19,442 nt of DNA from positions 1 to 19,442 of the forward strand of contig URIE01000024.1 in assembly GCA_900547805.1 (NCBI GenBank). The letters are read 5' to 3'. The notes beneath the pieces were generated by a model, which worked only from the letters and a program-made list of their open reading frames with translations, was not told the origin of the DNA and made no database searches. This document shows, in pieces, positions 6,878 through 14,877 of this stretch. How positions within the stretch are numbered: position 1 is the stretch's first letter; each line of letters starts with the position of its first letter. Both the position numbers and the translations under genes were made by a program. This DNA is from an uncultured Collinsella sp. Lineage in GTDB: Bacteria > Actinomycetota > Coriobacteriia > Coriobacteriales > Coriobacteriaceae.

Positions 6878-8794
6878 ATGGTCGCATTCGATCGCAACCC
6901 GCAAGACTTCAAGTATCTGCGCCTGCTGTCGAGACAGTTCCCCACCGAACAATCCGCGTTTACCGAAATTATCAACCTCTCGGCCATCCTCAACCTACCC
7001 AAGGGCACCGAGCATTTTATGAGCGACGTGCACGGCGAGTACGAAGCCTTTATGCACATCCTCAACAACTGCTCGGGCGTCGTGCGCGAACATGTCGACG
7101 AGATCTTTGGCGACACGCTCTCCTTTGACGAAAAGGGCGAGCTGTGCACGCTCATCTACTACCCGCGCGAGAAGATCGACCTGGTCCGCAGCCGGCGCGA
7201 GGACTCGCCCACCTGGTACAAGACGATGCTTGACCAGCTCATCATGGTCGCTCGCTCACTTTCAAGCCGCTACACGCGCTCCAAGGTGCGTAAGGCCATC
7301 CCGCGCGACTACGCCTATATCATCGACGAGTTGTTGCACACGCACCCGGACGAGAATAACTATCGCGTGCGCTATCACGAGCGCATCGTGGAGTCCATCC
7401 TGGAGACCGCCAGCGCCGACGACTTTATCGAGTCGCTCGCCTCGCTCATCAAGCGGCTGGCCGTCGACCACCTGCACCTGGTGGGCGACATCTTCGACCG
7501 CGGCGGCGGCGCGGCCAAGATTATGGACCGTCTGCTCACCTACCATTCGCTCGACATCCAGTGGGGCAACCACGACCTGCTGTGGATGGGTGCTGCGGCC
7601 GGTGAGCCCGCCTGCATCGCCACGGTGCTGCGCAACAACCTACGCTACGACAATTACGAGATTCTCGAGAACGACTACGGCATCTCGCTGCGCGAGCTCG
7701 TCGCCTTTGCCGATGCCACCTACACCGCCGGTGAGCCCATCACCCCGCTGATCAAGGCCATCAACGTGCTGCTCTTTAAGCTCGAGGGCCAGATTATCCA
7801 GCGCCACCCCGAGTTCGACATGACCGACCGCCTGCTGCTCGACAAGATCGACCACGACACCGGCACGGTCACGCTCGCCGACGGCAGCGTGTGGCCGCTC
7901 ACGACCAACGACTTCCCCACCGTCGACCCGGCGGACCCCTATACGCTCACGCCCCAGGAGCAGCACATCATCGACAAGCTCGTGTCCGAGTTTGTCACCG
8001 CCGATCACCTGCATCGCCATATCGATTTCCTCTATTCCCACGGCTCGATGTACAAGGTCGCCAACGGCAACCTGCTGTTCCATGGCTGCGTGCCGCTCAA
8101 CGAAGACGGCACCTTTAGCAGCATGAACTGCTTGGGCACCTGGCACGCTGGCCGCGATTATCTCGATTTTTGCGACCACATCGCCCGCCGCGCCTGGCGC
8201 GTGGGCGACCGCGACGCTCTCGACTGGATGTGGTACCTGTGGATTGGCTTTAACTCACCCGCCAGCGGACGCCTGGTGCGTACCTTTGAGCGCGCCTATA
8301 TCGCCGATAAGAGCACCTGGGTCGAGCCGATGGACCCGTACTTTACGCTTACCAAGTCGCCCTCGGTCTGCGATGACATCATGCGCGAGTTTGGCGTCGC
8401 GCCCATGGCATGTTCGCCGACCGGCCACATCATCAACGGCCACACGCCCGTTAAAACCACCAAGGGCGAGCAACCCATCCGCGCCGAGGGCAAGCTGCTG
8501 GTCATCGATGGCGGCTTCTGCCGCGCTTACCATCCCAAGACGGGTATCGCCGGCTATACGCTCATCTCGAGCTCGCGCGGCTGCCGCCTCAAGTCGCACC
8601 GGGCCTTTACGACGGTTGCCGAGGCACTCACGCGCAACGTGGACATCGAAAGCGAGACCAACCGTTTTGACCAAGCAGACCGTCGCCGCATGGTGAGCGA
8701 CACCGATACTGGCGCCAAGATCCGCAGCCAGATCCAGGACCTGCGCCAGCTGCTCGATGCATATAGAAACGGTGCTATCGAGGAGCGCGCCTAG
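6878..8794 (+). CDS. fbp: Fructose-1,6-bisphosphatase class III
   Basis: The 638-residue enzyme hydrolyses fructose 1,6-bisphosphate to fructose 6-phosphate and phosphate in gluconeogenesis. It belongs to the class III (Firmicutes-type) family, a calcineurin-like metallophosphatase unrelated to class I and II enzymes. Metal-site motifs are SDVHGEYE (49-56), GDIFDRG (203-209) and GNHD (230-233), with INGHTPV in the C-terminal part providing further ligands. LSRQFPTEQSAFTEIINLSA near the start and the substrate-facing region around SSSRGCRLKSHRAF also suit this family, and the length is as expected. ATG 6878 is preceded by GGAAGGTG at 6866-6873; the in-frame TTG at 6833 lies inside the leader palindrome and lacks a ribosome site. 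The gene is followed 78 bases later by a GtrA gene. Confidence 0.95.
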   Translation: MVAFDRNPQDFKYLRLLSRQFPTEQSAFTEIINLSAILNLPKGTEHFMSDVHGEYEAFMHILNNCSGVVREHVDEIFGDTLSFDEKGELCTLIYYPREKIDLVRSRREDSPTWYKTMLDQLIMVARSLSSRYTRSKVRKAIPRDYAYIIDELLHTHPDENNYRVRYHERIVESILETASADDFIESLASLIKRLAVDHLHLVGDIFDRGGGAAKIMDRLLTYHSLDIQWGNHDLLWMGAAAGEPACIATVLRNNLRYDNYEILENDYGISLRELVAFADATYTAGEPITPLIKAINVLLFKLEGQIIQRHPEFDMTDRLLLDKIDHDTGTVTLADGSVWPLTTNDFPTVDPADPYTLTPQEQHIIDKLVSEFVTADHLHRHIDFLYSHGSMYKVANGNLLFHGCVPLNEDGTFSSMNCLGTWHAGRDYLDFCDHIARRAWRVGDRDALDWMWYLWIGFNSPASGRLVRTFERAYIADKSTWVEPMDPYFTLTKSPSVCDDIMREFGVAPMACSPTGHIINGHTPVKTTKGEQPIRAEGKLLVIDGGFCRAYHPKTGIAGYTLISSSRGCRLKSHRAFTTVAEALTRNVDIESETNRFDQADRRRMVSDTDTGAKIRSQIQDLRQLLDAYRNGAIEERA

Positions 8795-8800
8795 CACCAC

Positions 8801-8855
8801 CCGCGGGGATTGGCTAAACTTGCTGAGTTTGTCATCCCCGCGGCGCTTCGGCGCC
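8801..8855 (+). other. Overlapping hairpins between fbp and the first GtrA gene
   Basis: CCGCGGGGAT (8801-8810) pairs perfectly with ATCCCCGCGG (8834-8843), and inside it AAACT and AGTTT (8817-8821, 8827-8831) form a second stem. The right arm's last two bases are also the start of GGCGC-TTCG-GCGCC (8842-8855), a stem closed by a stable C(UUCG)G tetraloop. The two structures compete for 8842-8843. The second hairpin ends six bases before AAGGCAGGT, the ribosome site of the GtrA gene. It may act as a terminator lacking a T-run or as a leader controlling translation. Confidence 0.5.
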
Positions 8856-8872
8856 AGCTTAAGGCAGGTACC

Positions 8873-9268
8873 ATGCAAAAGCTCCTTGCGCAGATCATGA
8901 AATTTGGCGTCGTCGGTGTCATTGCCACGGTTATCGACTTTGGCATTATGAATCTGCTCCACTACGGTCTGGGCCTCAACATCCTAATCGCCAACACGAG
9001 CGGCTTTATCGTCTCGCTCATCTTTAATTACGTCGCCAGCATGAAGTACGTGTTTGCGCACAAGGAAGGCATGAGCCGCCGCCGCGAGTTCATTATCTTT
9101 GTCATGCTGTCCGTGATCGGCCTGGCACTCAACGACGGTATCGTGCTGGCGCTCAACACCGGTCTGGGGCTCGAGGCCAATATCGCCAAGATCTGCGCCA
9201 CCGCGCTTGTCATGGTCTACAACTTTGTGACCCGAAAGATCTTCCTGGAGGGCGACGAGACCAAGTAA
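8873..9268 (+). CDS. GtrA family four-helix membrane protein (first copy)
   Basis: This 131-residue protein has four hydrophobic helices (about 9-30, 36-58, 73-95 and 101-122). It shows the GtrA signatures: MKFGVVGVIATVIDFGI at the start, FIVSLIFNYVASMKYVFAHKEG after helix 2 and VYNFVTRKIFLEG at the end. GtrA proteins are linked to moving or using lipid-linked sugars (bactoprenol-phosphate glucose in phage serotype conversion) and to cell-wall polysaccharide decoration. Start ATG 8873 has AAGGCAGGT upstream and aligns with family N-termini; a TTG at 8810 would abut GGGGA with no spacing and add unrelated residues. A glycosyltransferase partner is not present nearby. The second copy lies 218 bases downstream and is similar throughout. 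Confidence 0.9.
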   Translation: MQKLLAQIMKFGVVGVIATVIDFGIMNLLHYGLGLNILIANTSGFIVSLIFNYVASMKYVFAHKEGMSRRREFIIFVMLSVIGLALNDGIVLALNTGLGLEANIAKICATALVMVYNFVTRKIFLEGDETK

Positions 9269-9292
9269 CTCACAACCCTACGGTCTTACGAT

Positions 9293-9337
9293 GCCCACGG
9301 ATAACGCGCGTCGAGCGCTGCGTTGTTCGTGGGCTTT
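9293..9337 (+). terminator. Probable terminator after the first GtrA gene
   Basis: GCCCACG (9293-9299) pairs with CGTGGGC (9328-9334), and AACGC/GCGTT (9303-9307, 9320-9324) forms an inner stem. TTTGCTCGTTT follows. It sits 24 bases past the stop at 9268, implying that the second GtrA gene has its own promoter. Confidence 0.6.
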
Positions 9338-9486
9338 GCTCGTTTACGGGAAGATTTGCAACGTTTGCGGATTACCTCTTGAATATTTGGCGAGTTCGTA
9401 TAGTTCTTTCCAAAGACCTTACGTTTCCCTTGTAAAAGCTCTAAAGTATCCTCTGCTCGATTCATCAACGCATTGGATGTGATTAC
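9338..9486 (+). promoter_or_regulatory. AT-richer leader and likely promoter region of the second GtrA gene
   Basis: This stretch is clearly richer in A and T than the flanking genes. TTGCAA near 9355 with TTGAAT 17 bases later is a possible -35/-10 pair, matching the consensus at four of six positions each. I see no operator or convincing ORF. The short forward frame across 9291-9482 has no ribosome site and looks non-coding. Confidence 0.3.
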
Positions 9487-9894
9487 GTGCGCAAGGCGCT
9501 GGCACAACCTCATACCAAGCAGTTCCTCAAGTTTGCCGTCGTGGGTCTTATCTCCTTTGGCATCGACTGGGGCATGCTCATTGCGCTCGTCGAGCTGTTC
9601 CACCTCGACTTTTTGATGAGCACCACGGTTTCGTTTATCACGTCCGTCGTGGTCAACTACTGGCTCAGCATGAAGTACGTGTTCGACCACCGCGAGGGCA
9701 TGAGCCGCAAGCGCGAGTTCACGATTTTCACCATCCTGTCGGTGATCGGTCTGGGCCTCAACGACCTGTACATGTTTGTGGGCGTCACGTTTTTGAGCAT
9801 CGGCTACCAGGCCATGAAGGCCATCGCGACGTTCCTCGTCACCTGGTACAACTACTTCAGCCGCCGCTTCTTCCTCGAGGGCGCACGGTCGTAG
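9487..9894 (+). CDS. GtrA family four-helix membrane protein (second copy)
   Basis: The 135-residue product has four membrane helices and closely follows the first copy: LKFAVVGLISFGIDWGMLIA, then VVVNYWLSMKYVFDHREGMS, TILSVIGLGLNDLYMF and TWYNYFSRRFFLEG. The start is GTG at 9487 (MRKALAQPHTK); its ribosome site is weak. Helix sequences differ much more than the cytosolic loop SMKYVF-x2-(H/R)-EGMSR-(R/K)-REF, which is nearly identical in both copies and may be where a partner enzyme docks. Role by family is lipid-linked sugar handling in envelope polysaccharide synthesis; the specific sugar is unknown. A strong terminator follows 26 bases after the stop. Confidence 0.9.
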   Translation: MRKALAQPHTKQFLKFAVVGLISFGIDWGMLIALVELFHLDFLMSTTVSFITSVVVNYWLSMKYVFDHREGMSRKREFTIFTILSVIGLGLNDLYMFVGVTFLSIGYQAMKAIATFLVTWYNYFSRRFFLEGARS

Positions 9895-9920
9895 TCGATT
9901 CACTATTTGCTTGAATGTAT

Positions 9921-9954
9921 AACCGGTTGGAATTCCCATTCCAACCGGTTTTTT
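9921..9954 (+). terminator. Rho-independent terminator of the second GtrA gene
   Basis: AACCGGTTGGAA (9921-9932) is perfectly complementary to TTCCAACCGGTT (9939-9950) around a six-base loop, followed by TTTTG. This is a textbook intrinsic terminator in the rightward direction. Confidence 0.95.
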
Positions 9955-9993
9955 GTTTGCCGAGAGACCCGGCGACCCAGTCCTCTACGCATG

Positions 9994-10031
9994 AAAAACG
10001 GGCAGCCCGGATGTTTGTCCGAACCGCCCGT
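9994..10031 (-). terminator. Terminator of the DUF4430 operon
   Basis: Read leftward, ACGGGC (10031-10026) pairs with GCCCGT (10003-9998), with CGG/CCG inside the loop region, and the stem runs straight into TTTTT (9998-9994). It lies 23 bases past the stop at 10054 and faces the rightward GtrA terminator, so the two transcripts converge on 9950-9994. Confidence 0.8.
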
Positions 10032-10053
10032 CTGGCGCGCTATGTCGAAGTCT

Positions 10054-10962
10054 CTAGCCTGTAACGTAATACCAGACTACGTTGTCGCCATTGGAGAGAA
10101 CGTAGTTACTGCAGGCCGTCATGGGCGTTGTGCCGTTGACGGAGTACATCCAGCCGCTCGTGCCACCGTACTGCTTCTCGGCCAAACCACCAATCGCGGA
10201 GACATACGTGCCGTACGACGAGCCATGTGCGTTGACAGAAAGGCCCAGCGCGCACAGGGCATCGTAGACAGTAGCGCCTTCGTTAAAGGTAAAGGTGCCA
10301 CCAGAGGACACAGGATTGCCCACAGCGCTCGATGTGACCGAAACCGTCACCGTAACGTAGTTAGACTCCTGTGAGCCGCTCTGGCCGCCCGAGGAGGCGT
10401 TTCCACCATTAGAGGATGAGGCTCCATTAGACGACTGGCCACCGCCCGAAGAAGCACCGCCAGACACATTGGAAGTATCACCGGCTCCCGTATTTTGGGC
10501 AGCAGATTTATCGCCAGACTTCTTGCCGTCCTGGTCCTCGGACTTCTTGTTATCCGAGTTCTTGTCCGATTCCTTGTTTGAAGACTCGGAATCGTCCTTA
10601 GACTTGGACTCATCCGAATCCTTGGACTCGTCTTTTGCATCATTCGATGACTTGGAATCCTTGGAACTGGCCTCGCCCGAAGCGGCAGACGAGCCAGACG
10701 CCTTGGTGTCCTTGGTGACGACGCTCTCCCCCGTCACAGTCTGAACGATCCAGTCAATGGACCAGGCGCCGCTCTCGGAAGGATGGACGAAGCCCAGCGA
10801 TATGACAATCAGCGCAACGCACGCGGCGGTCAGGACGCCAGTAAGCGCCTTCCGTCGAGGGGCGGACGCCGTCGAAGCGGCGCCCTGTTGCTTTGAATCG
10901 TCGAACTGAATGAACGAGGAATCTGGTTGCTTGGGGTCAGCGTCCTTGGATTTATTGGACAC
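10054..10962 (-). CDS. Membrane-tethered protein with one DUF4430 (transcobalamin-like) domain
   Basis: About 302 residues. A cytosolic N-terminus (1-37, basic PRRK before the helix) leads into a membrane anchor or uncleaved signal at about 38-58 (ALTGVLTAACVALIVISLGF). A long Ser/Lys/Asp/Gly-rich spacer follows (about 85-200), and then a C-terminal DUF4430 domain (201-302) with GGTFTFNEGATVYDAL, GWMYSVNG and the closing NGDNVVWYYV strand. DUF4430 is a beta-grasp family related to the C-terminal domain of transcobalamin and intrinsic factor. GTG 10962 is preferred because AGGTGA, five bases upstream, overlaps the previous stop; GTG 10971 directly after that stop is the alternative (305 residues). 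The gene is translationally coupled to the large DUF4430 gene and shares its cobalamin riboswitch. Likely role, by inference: corrinoid or ligand handling close to the membrane. Confidence 0.85.
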   Translation of the reverse strand: MSNKSKDADPKQPDSSFIQFDDSKQQGAASTASAPRRKALTGVLTAACVALIVISLGFVHPSESGAWSIDWIVQTVTGESVVTKDTKASGSSAASGEASSKDSKSSNDAKDESKDSDESKSKDDSESSNKESDKNSDNKKSEDQDGKKSGDKSAAQNTGAGDTSNVSGGASSGGGQSSNGASSSNGGNASSGGQSGSQESNYVTVTVSVTSSAVGNPVSSGGTFTFNEGATVYDALCALGLSVNAHGSSYGTYVSAIGGLAEKQYGGTSGWMYSVNGTTPMTACSNYVLSNGDNVVWYYVTG

Positions 10963-10971
10963 AGCCCTCAC

Positions 10972-13900
10972 CTACCGACGTTTGGTGAACACGAACACGC
11001 CGACGATGGCGAGACCGATGACGCCGGCGGCAACGCCGACGATGGCGAGCGGATTGGTGCCAGTCTCCTGCTCGGAAGCACTAGAGGACTTCTTAGCAGT
11101 GGTCGTGGAAGCAGCACCCGTATCGGATTTCTTGTCAGACTTCTTGTCAGACTTCTTCTCGTCCTTCTTATCGGACTTATCGGAGTCCTTCTTGTCGGAC
11201 TTGTTTTCCTTGGTCTCGGTCTTGGTCGACACCGTCGTCTTGGTCACCGGCTTCTGACCCGGGGCGACAGCGCCGCCAGTCTGCTGGCCCTTCGTGCCGG
11301 AGCCGGAACCCGTGCCCGTGCCAGCGCCAGCACCGGAACCGTTGCCAGCGCCACCATTGCCGCCATTGGAGCCAGAACCGCCATTGCCGCCAGGGTTAAC
11401 AGCATTCTTGGTCCACTTGGCATACAGCGTCAGATCGGCCGTCACCGGCGTACTGAAGTCATACGCCTGCGTGCAAGCCTCATCGGTGAACCAACCGCCG
11501 AAAGTGTAGCCATCGCGCGTCGGATCGGCCGGCTTGACCAGCTTGCCGTCGGCCGTAGCAACAAACTTAGTGTCGCAAGCAGACCCGCCGTTGGAATTAA
11601 AGACGACCGTCCAAGACTCGACAGCTCCAAGCTTGAACAGCGTACCCGAGTCATTGATGTAGTACAGGTTGCCAGATGCATCGGCAATGACCGGAGAGTC
11701 GCAGTGCTGGTAATGGCCAGCCGCATCATAAATCTGCGTCGCCTCTGCATCGCCGAGCGTATAGCGATACACGCCACCACCAGCAGAGTAGTTGACGTAA
11801 TCCTTGCTATCCGCGCTGTTAACGGTGAAGTACACATGGGTCTTGCCGCCCTGAACACTCACCAGCGGAGTAGCAGCAATACCGTTAAATCCGGCCGGAA
11901 GTTCTTTACCGTCAGCAGCGGTGACCTTCGTGGTCTTACCGGTCTTCAGATTATAGAGAGCCAGAGCGGAACCAGTAGCCGTCTGTCCGCCGACAATCAA
12001 GTTTTCGCCAGCCACCGCCGGTGCGCTCATGTTATTAGTAAGACCCAGATCGACCGTCTTCTGCTCGCTCAGTACGCCCTTCGCCGAAAGCGAAATCACA
12101 TGGAGCTTTCCATCGTGCGTCATCTGATAGAAGGTCGAACCATTAGACGGATCGGCAATGCAATCGGCATTTGCGACAGCGCCGAGCTTCATGGTCGAAA
12201 CGACATCGCCCGTCGTCTTATCAATGCACTTAAGCGTACCCGCGCTCGTAGGAACGATGGCATACTTATCCGTCAAAGCCGCACCAGTCCAGTAATAGCC
12301 CTCGACAGGGTCGATGTTCTGCCAAGAAACTTCGCCCGTGGCAATCTTAATGCGTGCAAAGGAGCCGTTGCCGTAGGTCGCGTTGTAATTCTCGTCATAC
12401 GAAATATCGACCGTACCAACATAGACGTACTCGCCGTCCGAAACGACGGTGCAGGAGCTCTGCGTCAAGTCCGTCAAACCGGGCGTCAGCCACTTGCAGA
12501 TCAGCTTGTCTGCAGTAATCGCCTGGACCGCACCGCCGTTGAGCGGAACGATGATAAGGCCATTGGTATAGATCGGACGAGAGGTATAGCTCACCTTGGA
12601 GGCAAGCGGCGCAGAGGCAACCTTTTTGCCCGTGGACGAATCGATCTTAATGAGCTCGTTCTCGGTCGCAATATACACAAAGCCGTTAGCGATGACAGGT
12701 TCGCTGCAGTTGGCATACTGCTGACCAGACTCGGCCTTCCAATCGAAGGCCCACTTAAGACCGGCGGCCTGCGCAGGCGTCTTGGCATCCGTTACGGTCG
12801 AACCGTTGCCACTGTTGCCGTAGCCGGCCCACTCGGCATCCCAATCAGGAGTCGTCGCGCTCGGGTCCACGACAATCTTGTCGGGATCGGGCATGGCCGA
12901 ATCGTCGGTGGTATAGGCAAGCGCAACCTTATCGCCGCTCTTGAGCGTAATCTGATTGGCGCAGAGTAAGGAGGGCTCTCCATTGATATACAGGTGCCAA
13001 TATTTATTGGTCGCAGTATCCCAGACATACGGCTTGTGATCGAACGGCGAAGTAATGGAATTGAGGAACCAGTACTCACCACTCTGGGAGCCGTTGTACG
13101 TAACGCCCTTGGCCTTCAGAACCGTCTCAATAAGGTTCTGAGCCGTAGAGCCCTCGGGCAGGGAAACATTGCTTGCCGAGCCCCAGCGAGTATTGTTGCC
13201 GTTGACATCGGGACCGATAACATCGACAGACCCAAGAACCTGGCCAGGAAGGGCATCGGCGTCAGCACCATACATAAAGGTGACGGTATCGCCCTCTTGG
13301 AGCTTGTAGGCACCGGCGCCAACGTTGGCGAACTTGCCATTTACGTAGAAGTGCCAATAGCTTTTGGTCGCAGCGTCCCAGCCATAGGATTTACCATCGA
13401 ACGGCGAAGTAATGCCGTTGAGGAACCAGCCCCAAGACGATTCGCTAGCATCGAGCTTAAGGCCGGTCTGCTCAAGGAGATCCTTGGCAGTAGAACCCGC
13501 CTTGAGACTCGTCTGGCCCGTCGAAGCCCAAACCTGCTGCTTGCCGTCCTTGCCCTTACCAAGGACCTGAACGGAAGCATGGACGGAATCAGAGGGCAAC
13601 TGGTCGCCCCAGCCACCGTAGAACCACGTAACGGTATCGCCAGCATGAATGGTGACATTGTCTGCCGTGTAGTCGCTCGGCTTGCCGTTGATAAACAGCT
13701 GCCAATAGGTCGAATAATCGAGCGGCGTACCCAGCTCAACGCCGTTGTACTTAAGGCTCAAAATGATGGAGCCCGCAGCAAAGGCGTCGATGCCATTTGC
13801 CTCGAGCGCGACCTTCGTAAGGTCAAGTGCGCTCGAGCCGGACGTCACCACATACTGCGCGTTATCGACCCAAGTCTGAGTCTTGCCCTGGGCATCGCGA

Positions 13901-14814
13901 CCAATGACGGTCACATTCGCAGCAAGCTGGTCCTTAACGACAGGGGACGAGTTACCAGCCGTATAGGCAAACTCAATCTTCTGCCCCTGGGTGAGCTTGA
14001 CGCTGCTCGCGCCAACCGAGGAAGACGCGCCGTCGACGAACAGCTGCCAGTAGGCATAAGTCGTCGGATCGTAGGCAAGCGTGCGGCCATCTGTCGGGGA
14101 CGTGATGCTTTTGAGGTAGAAACCGTATGCCGTGTTCGGATCGTACTTCGCCTTGAAGCCCGTCTTCTCCTGCAGCTTAATGAAGGCATCCGCAGCCGTC
14201 GCGCCCTCGTCGAGCTTGAGCTGCGTAGGTGCCACCCACGTCTGAGCCTTGCCGTCGGCATCGGTGCCGATAATCGAGAACGAGACCTCGACTTGCTTCT
14301 TGGCGACATCGCCGGTTTCTGTCGGGTTCTCTGTCTGGACGGCAGTCGCGGCGGCAGATCCTGCTTGGCCAGCGGATGCCGTCGAAGACTGCTCGCTCGC
14401 GGCAGAGTTCTCCCCCGTCGCCGTGCCTTCGTCGCCAGTTACCGCCTCTGTTGTGGCGGCACTAGCCGCAGGCGCGCTCCCGGAATCTGAAACCTCGGCG
14501 CCGCTCTGCTCAGCGGCACCGCCCGCAAGCGCTGCGTCCTCGCCCGGCGTCGTAGCCTGAGCCACAGCGTCGGCAATGCCCTCGGCGCCCTCGGCCCACA
14601 GCTGAGCCGGCGTGGTGCCAAAGGCCATCGCGAAGGCCAGGAATGCCACCAGGCAGCGCTTGGCTAAACCGCGTGCAATCGCGCCACGGCGATGCAACGA
14701 GGCGCGCTCGCGCTCGTCCTCAAACATATCCATTTGTCCCCCATTGTCTGTACTTGGAGCGTTGTCTTGAGGCTGCCCCACGTCATCGCACATGTTACGC
14801 TCGAGTTCCCCCAT
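10972..14814 (-). CDS. Large cell-surface protein: four DUF4430 domains, beta-propeller, InlB B-repeat, membrane anchor
   Basis: About 1280 residues. After a long polar N-terminus comes an export signal (about 43-75: HRRGAIARGLAKR then a hydrophobic core) and an Ala/Ser/Thr/Glu-rich segment to 170. Four DUF4430 domains follow at about 176-286, 299-400, 413-517 and 528-636, each with a YW(Q/H)(L/F)(F/Y)(V/I)(D/N)G strand; three also carry SITSP or GITSP. Residues about 685-1065 form a PQQ-like beta-propeller (SEPVIANGFVYIATENELI and similar blades). An InlB/Listeria-Bacteroides repeat lies at 1067-1134 (FNSNGGSA to LTLYAKW), then a Gly-rich and a Lys/Ser/Asp-rich stalk, a membrane helix (1255-1277) and KRR. 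No LPxTG is present; only ETGTN precedes the helix. ATG 14814 has AAGGGGGA upstream; ATG 14733 is an alternative. Riboswitch control plus transcobalamin-like domains suggests surface corrinoid capture (inference). Confidence 0.88.
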   Translation of the reverse strand: MGELERNMCDDVGQPQDNAPSTDNGGQMDMFEDERERASLHRRGAIARGLAKRCLVAFLAFAMAFGTTPAQLWAEGAEGIADAVAQATTPGEDAALAGGAAEQSGAEVSDSGSAPAASAATTEAVTGDEGTATGENSAASEQSSTASAGQAGSAAATAVQTENPTETGDVAKKQVEVSFSIIGTDADGKAQTWVAPTQLKLDEGATAADAFIKLQEKTGFKAKYDPNTAYGFYLKSITSPTDGRTLAYDPTTYAYWQLFVDGASSSVGASSVKLTQGQKIEFAYTAGNSSPVVKDQLAANVTVIGRDAQGKTQTWVDNAQYVVTSGSSALDLTKVALEANGIDAFAAGSIILSLKYNGVELGTPLDYSTYWQLFINGKPSDYTADNVTIHAGDTVTWFYGGWGDQLPSDSVHASVQVLGKGKDGKQQVWASTGQTSLKAGSTAKDLLEQTGLKLDASESSWGWFLNGITSPFDGKSYGWDAATKSYWHFYVNGKFANVGAGAYKLQEGDTVTFMYGADADALPGQVLGSVDVIGPDVNGNNTRWGSASNVSLPEGSTAQNLIETVLKAKGVTYNGSQSGEYWFLNSITSPFDHKPYVWDTATNKYWHLYINGEPSLLCANQITLKSGDKVALAYTTDDSAMPDPDKIVVDPSATTPDWDAEWAGYGNSGNGSTVTDAKTPAQAAGLKWAFDWKAESGQQYANCSEPVIANGFVYIATENELIKIDSSTGKKVASAPLASKVSYTSRPIYTNGLIIVPLNGGAVQAITADKLICKWLTPGLTDLTQSSCTVVSDGEYVYVGTVDISYDENYNATYGNGSFARIKIATGEVSWQNIDPVEGYYWTGAALTDKYAIVPTSAGTLKCIDKTTGDVVSTMKLGAVANADCIADPSNGSTFYQMTHDGKLHVISLSAKGVLSEQKTVDLGLTNNMSAPAVAGENLIVGGQTATGSALALYNLKTGKTTKVTAADGKELPAGFNGIAATPLVSVQGGKTHVYFTVNSADSKDYVNYSAGGGVYRYTLGDAEATQIYDAAGHYQHCDSPVIADASGNLYYINDSGTLFKLGAVESWTVVFNSNGGSACDTKFVATADGKLVKPADPTRDGYTFGGWFTDEACTQAYDFSTPVTADLTLYAKWTKNAVNPGGNGGSGSNGGNGGAGNGSGAGAGTGTGSGSGTKGQQTGGAVAPGQKPVTKTTVSTKTETKENKSDKKDSDKSDKKDEKKSDKKSDKKSDTGAASTTTAKKSSSASEQETGTNPLAIVGVAAGVIGLAIVGVFVFTKRR

Positions 14815-14877
14815 CGGGGTCCCCCTTCCCTCCAGAGCCCTATGCACACCGGCGGCATACGCCGCAGCCGCATGCAA

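Noticed and set aside
9291..9482. 63-residue rightward ORF between the GtrA genes
   Set aside because: It starts inside the terminator hairpin of the preceding gene, has no ribosome site and AT-rich third positions unlike the real genes.
9286..9939. 217-residue leftward ORF across the second GtrA gene and its terminator
   Set aside because: It includes the terminator stem and is antisense to a clear GtrA gene; composition is His/Ala/Glu-rich with no family signature.
10927..12969. 680-residue rightward ORF across the DUF4430 genes
   Set aside because: Its translation is unpatterned and Arg-rich, and it crosses the junction of two well-supported leftward genes with DUF4430 and propeller domains.
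12994..14490. 498-residue rightward ORF opposite the four DUF4430 domains
   Set aside because: Antisense shadow; its apparent repeats merely mirror the DUF4430 repeats on the leftward strand.
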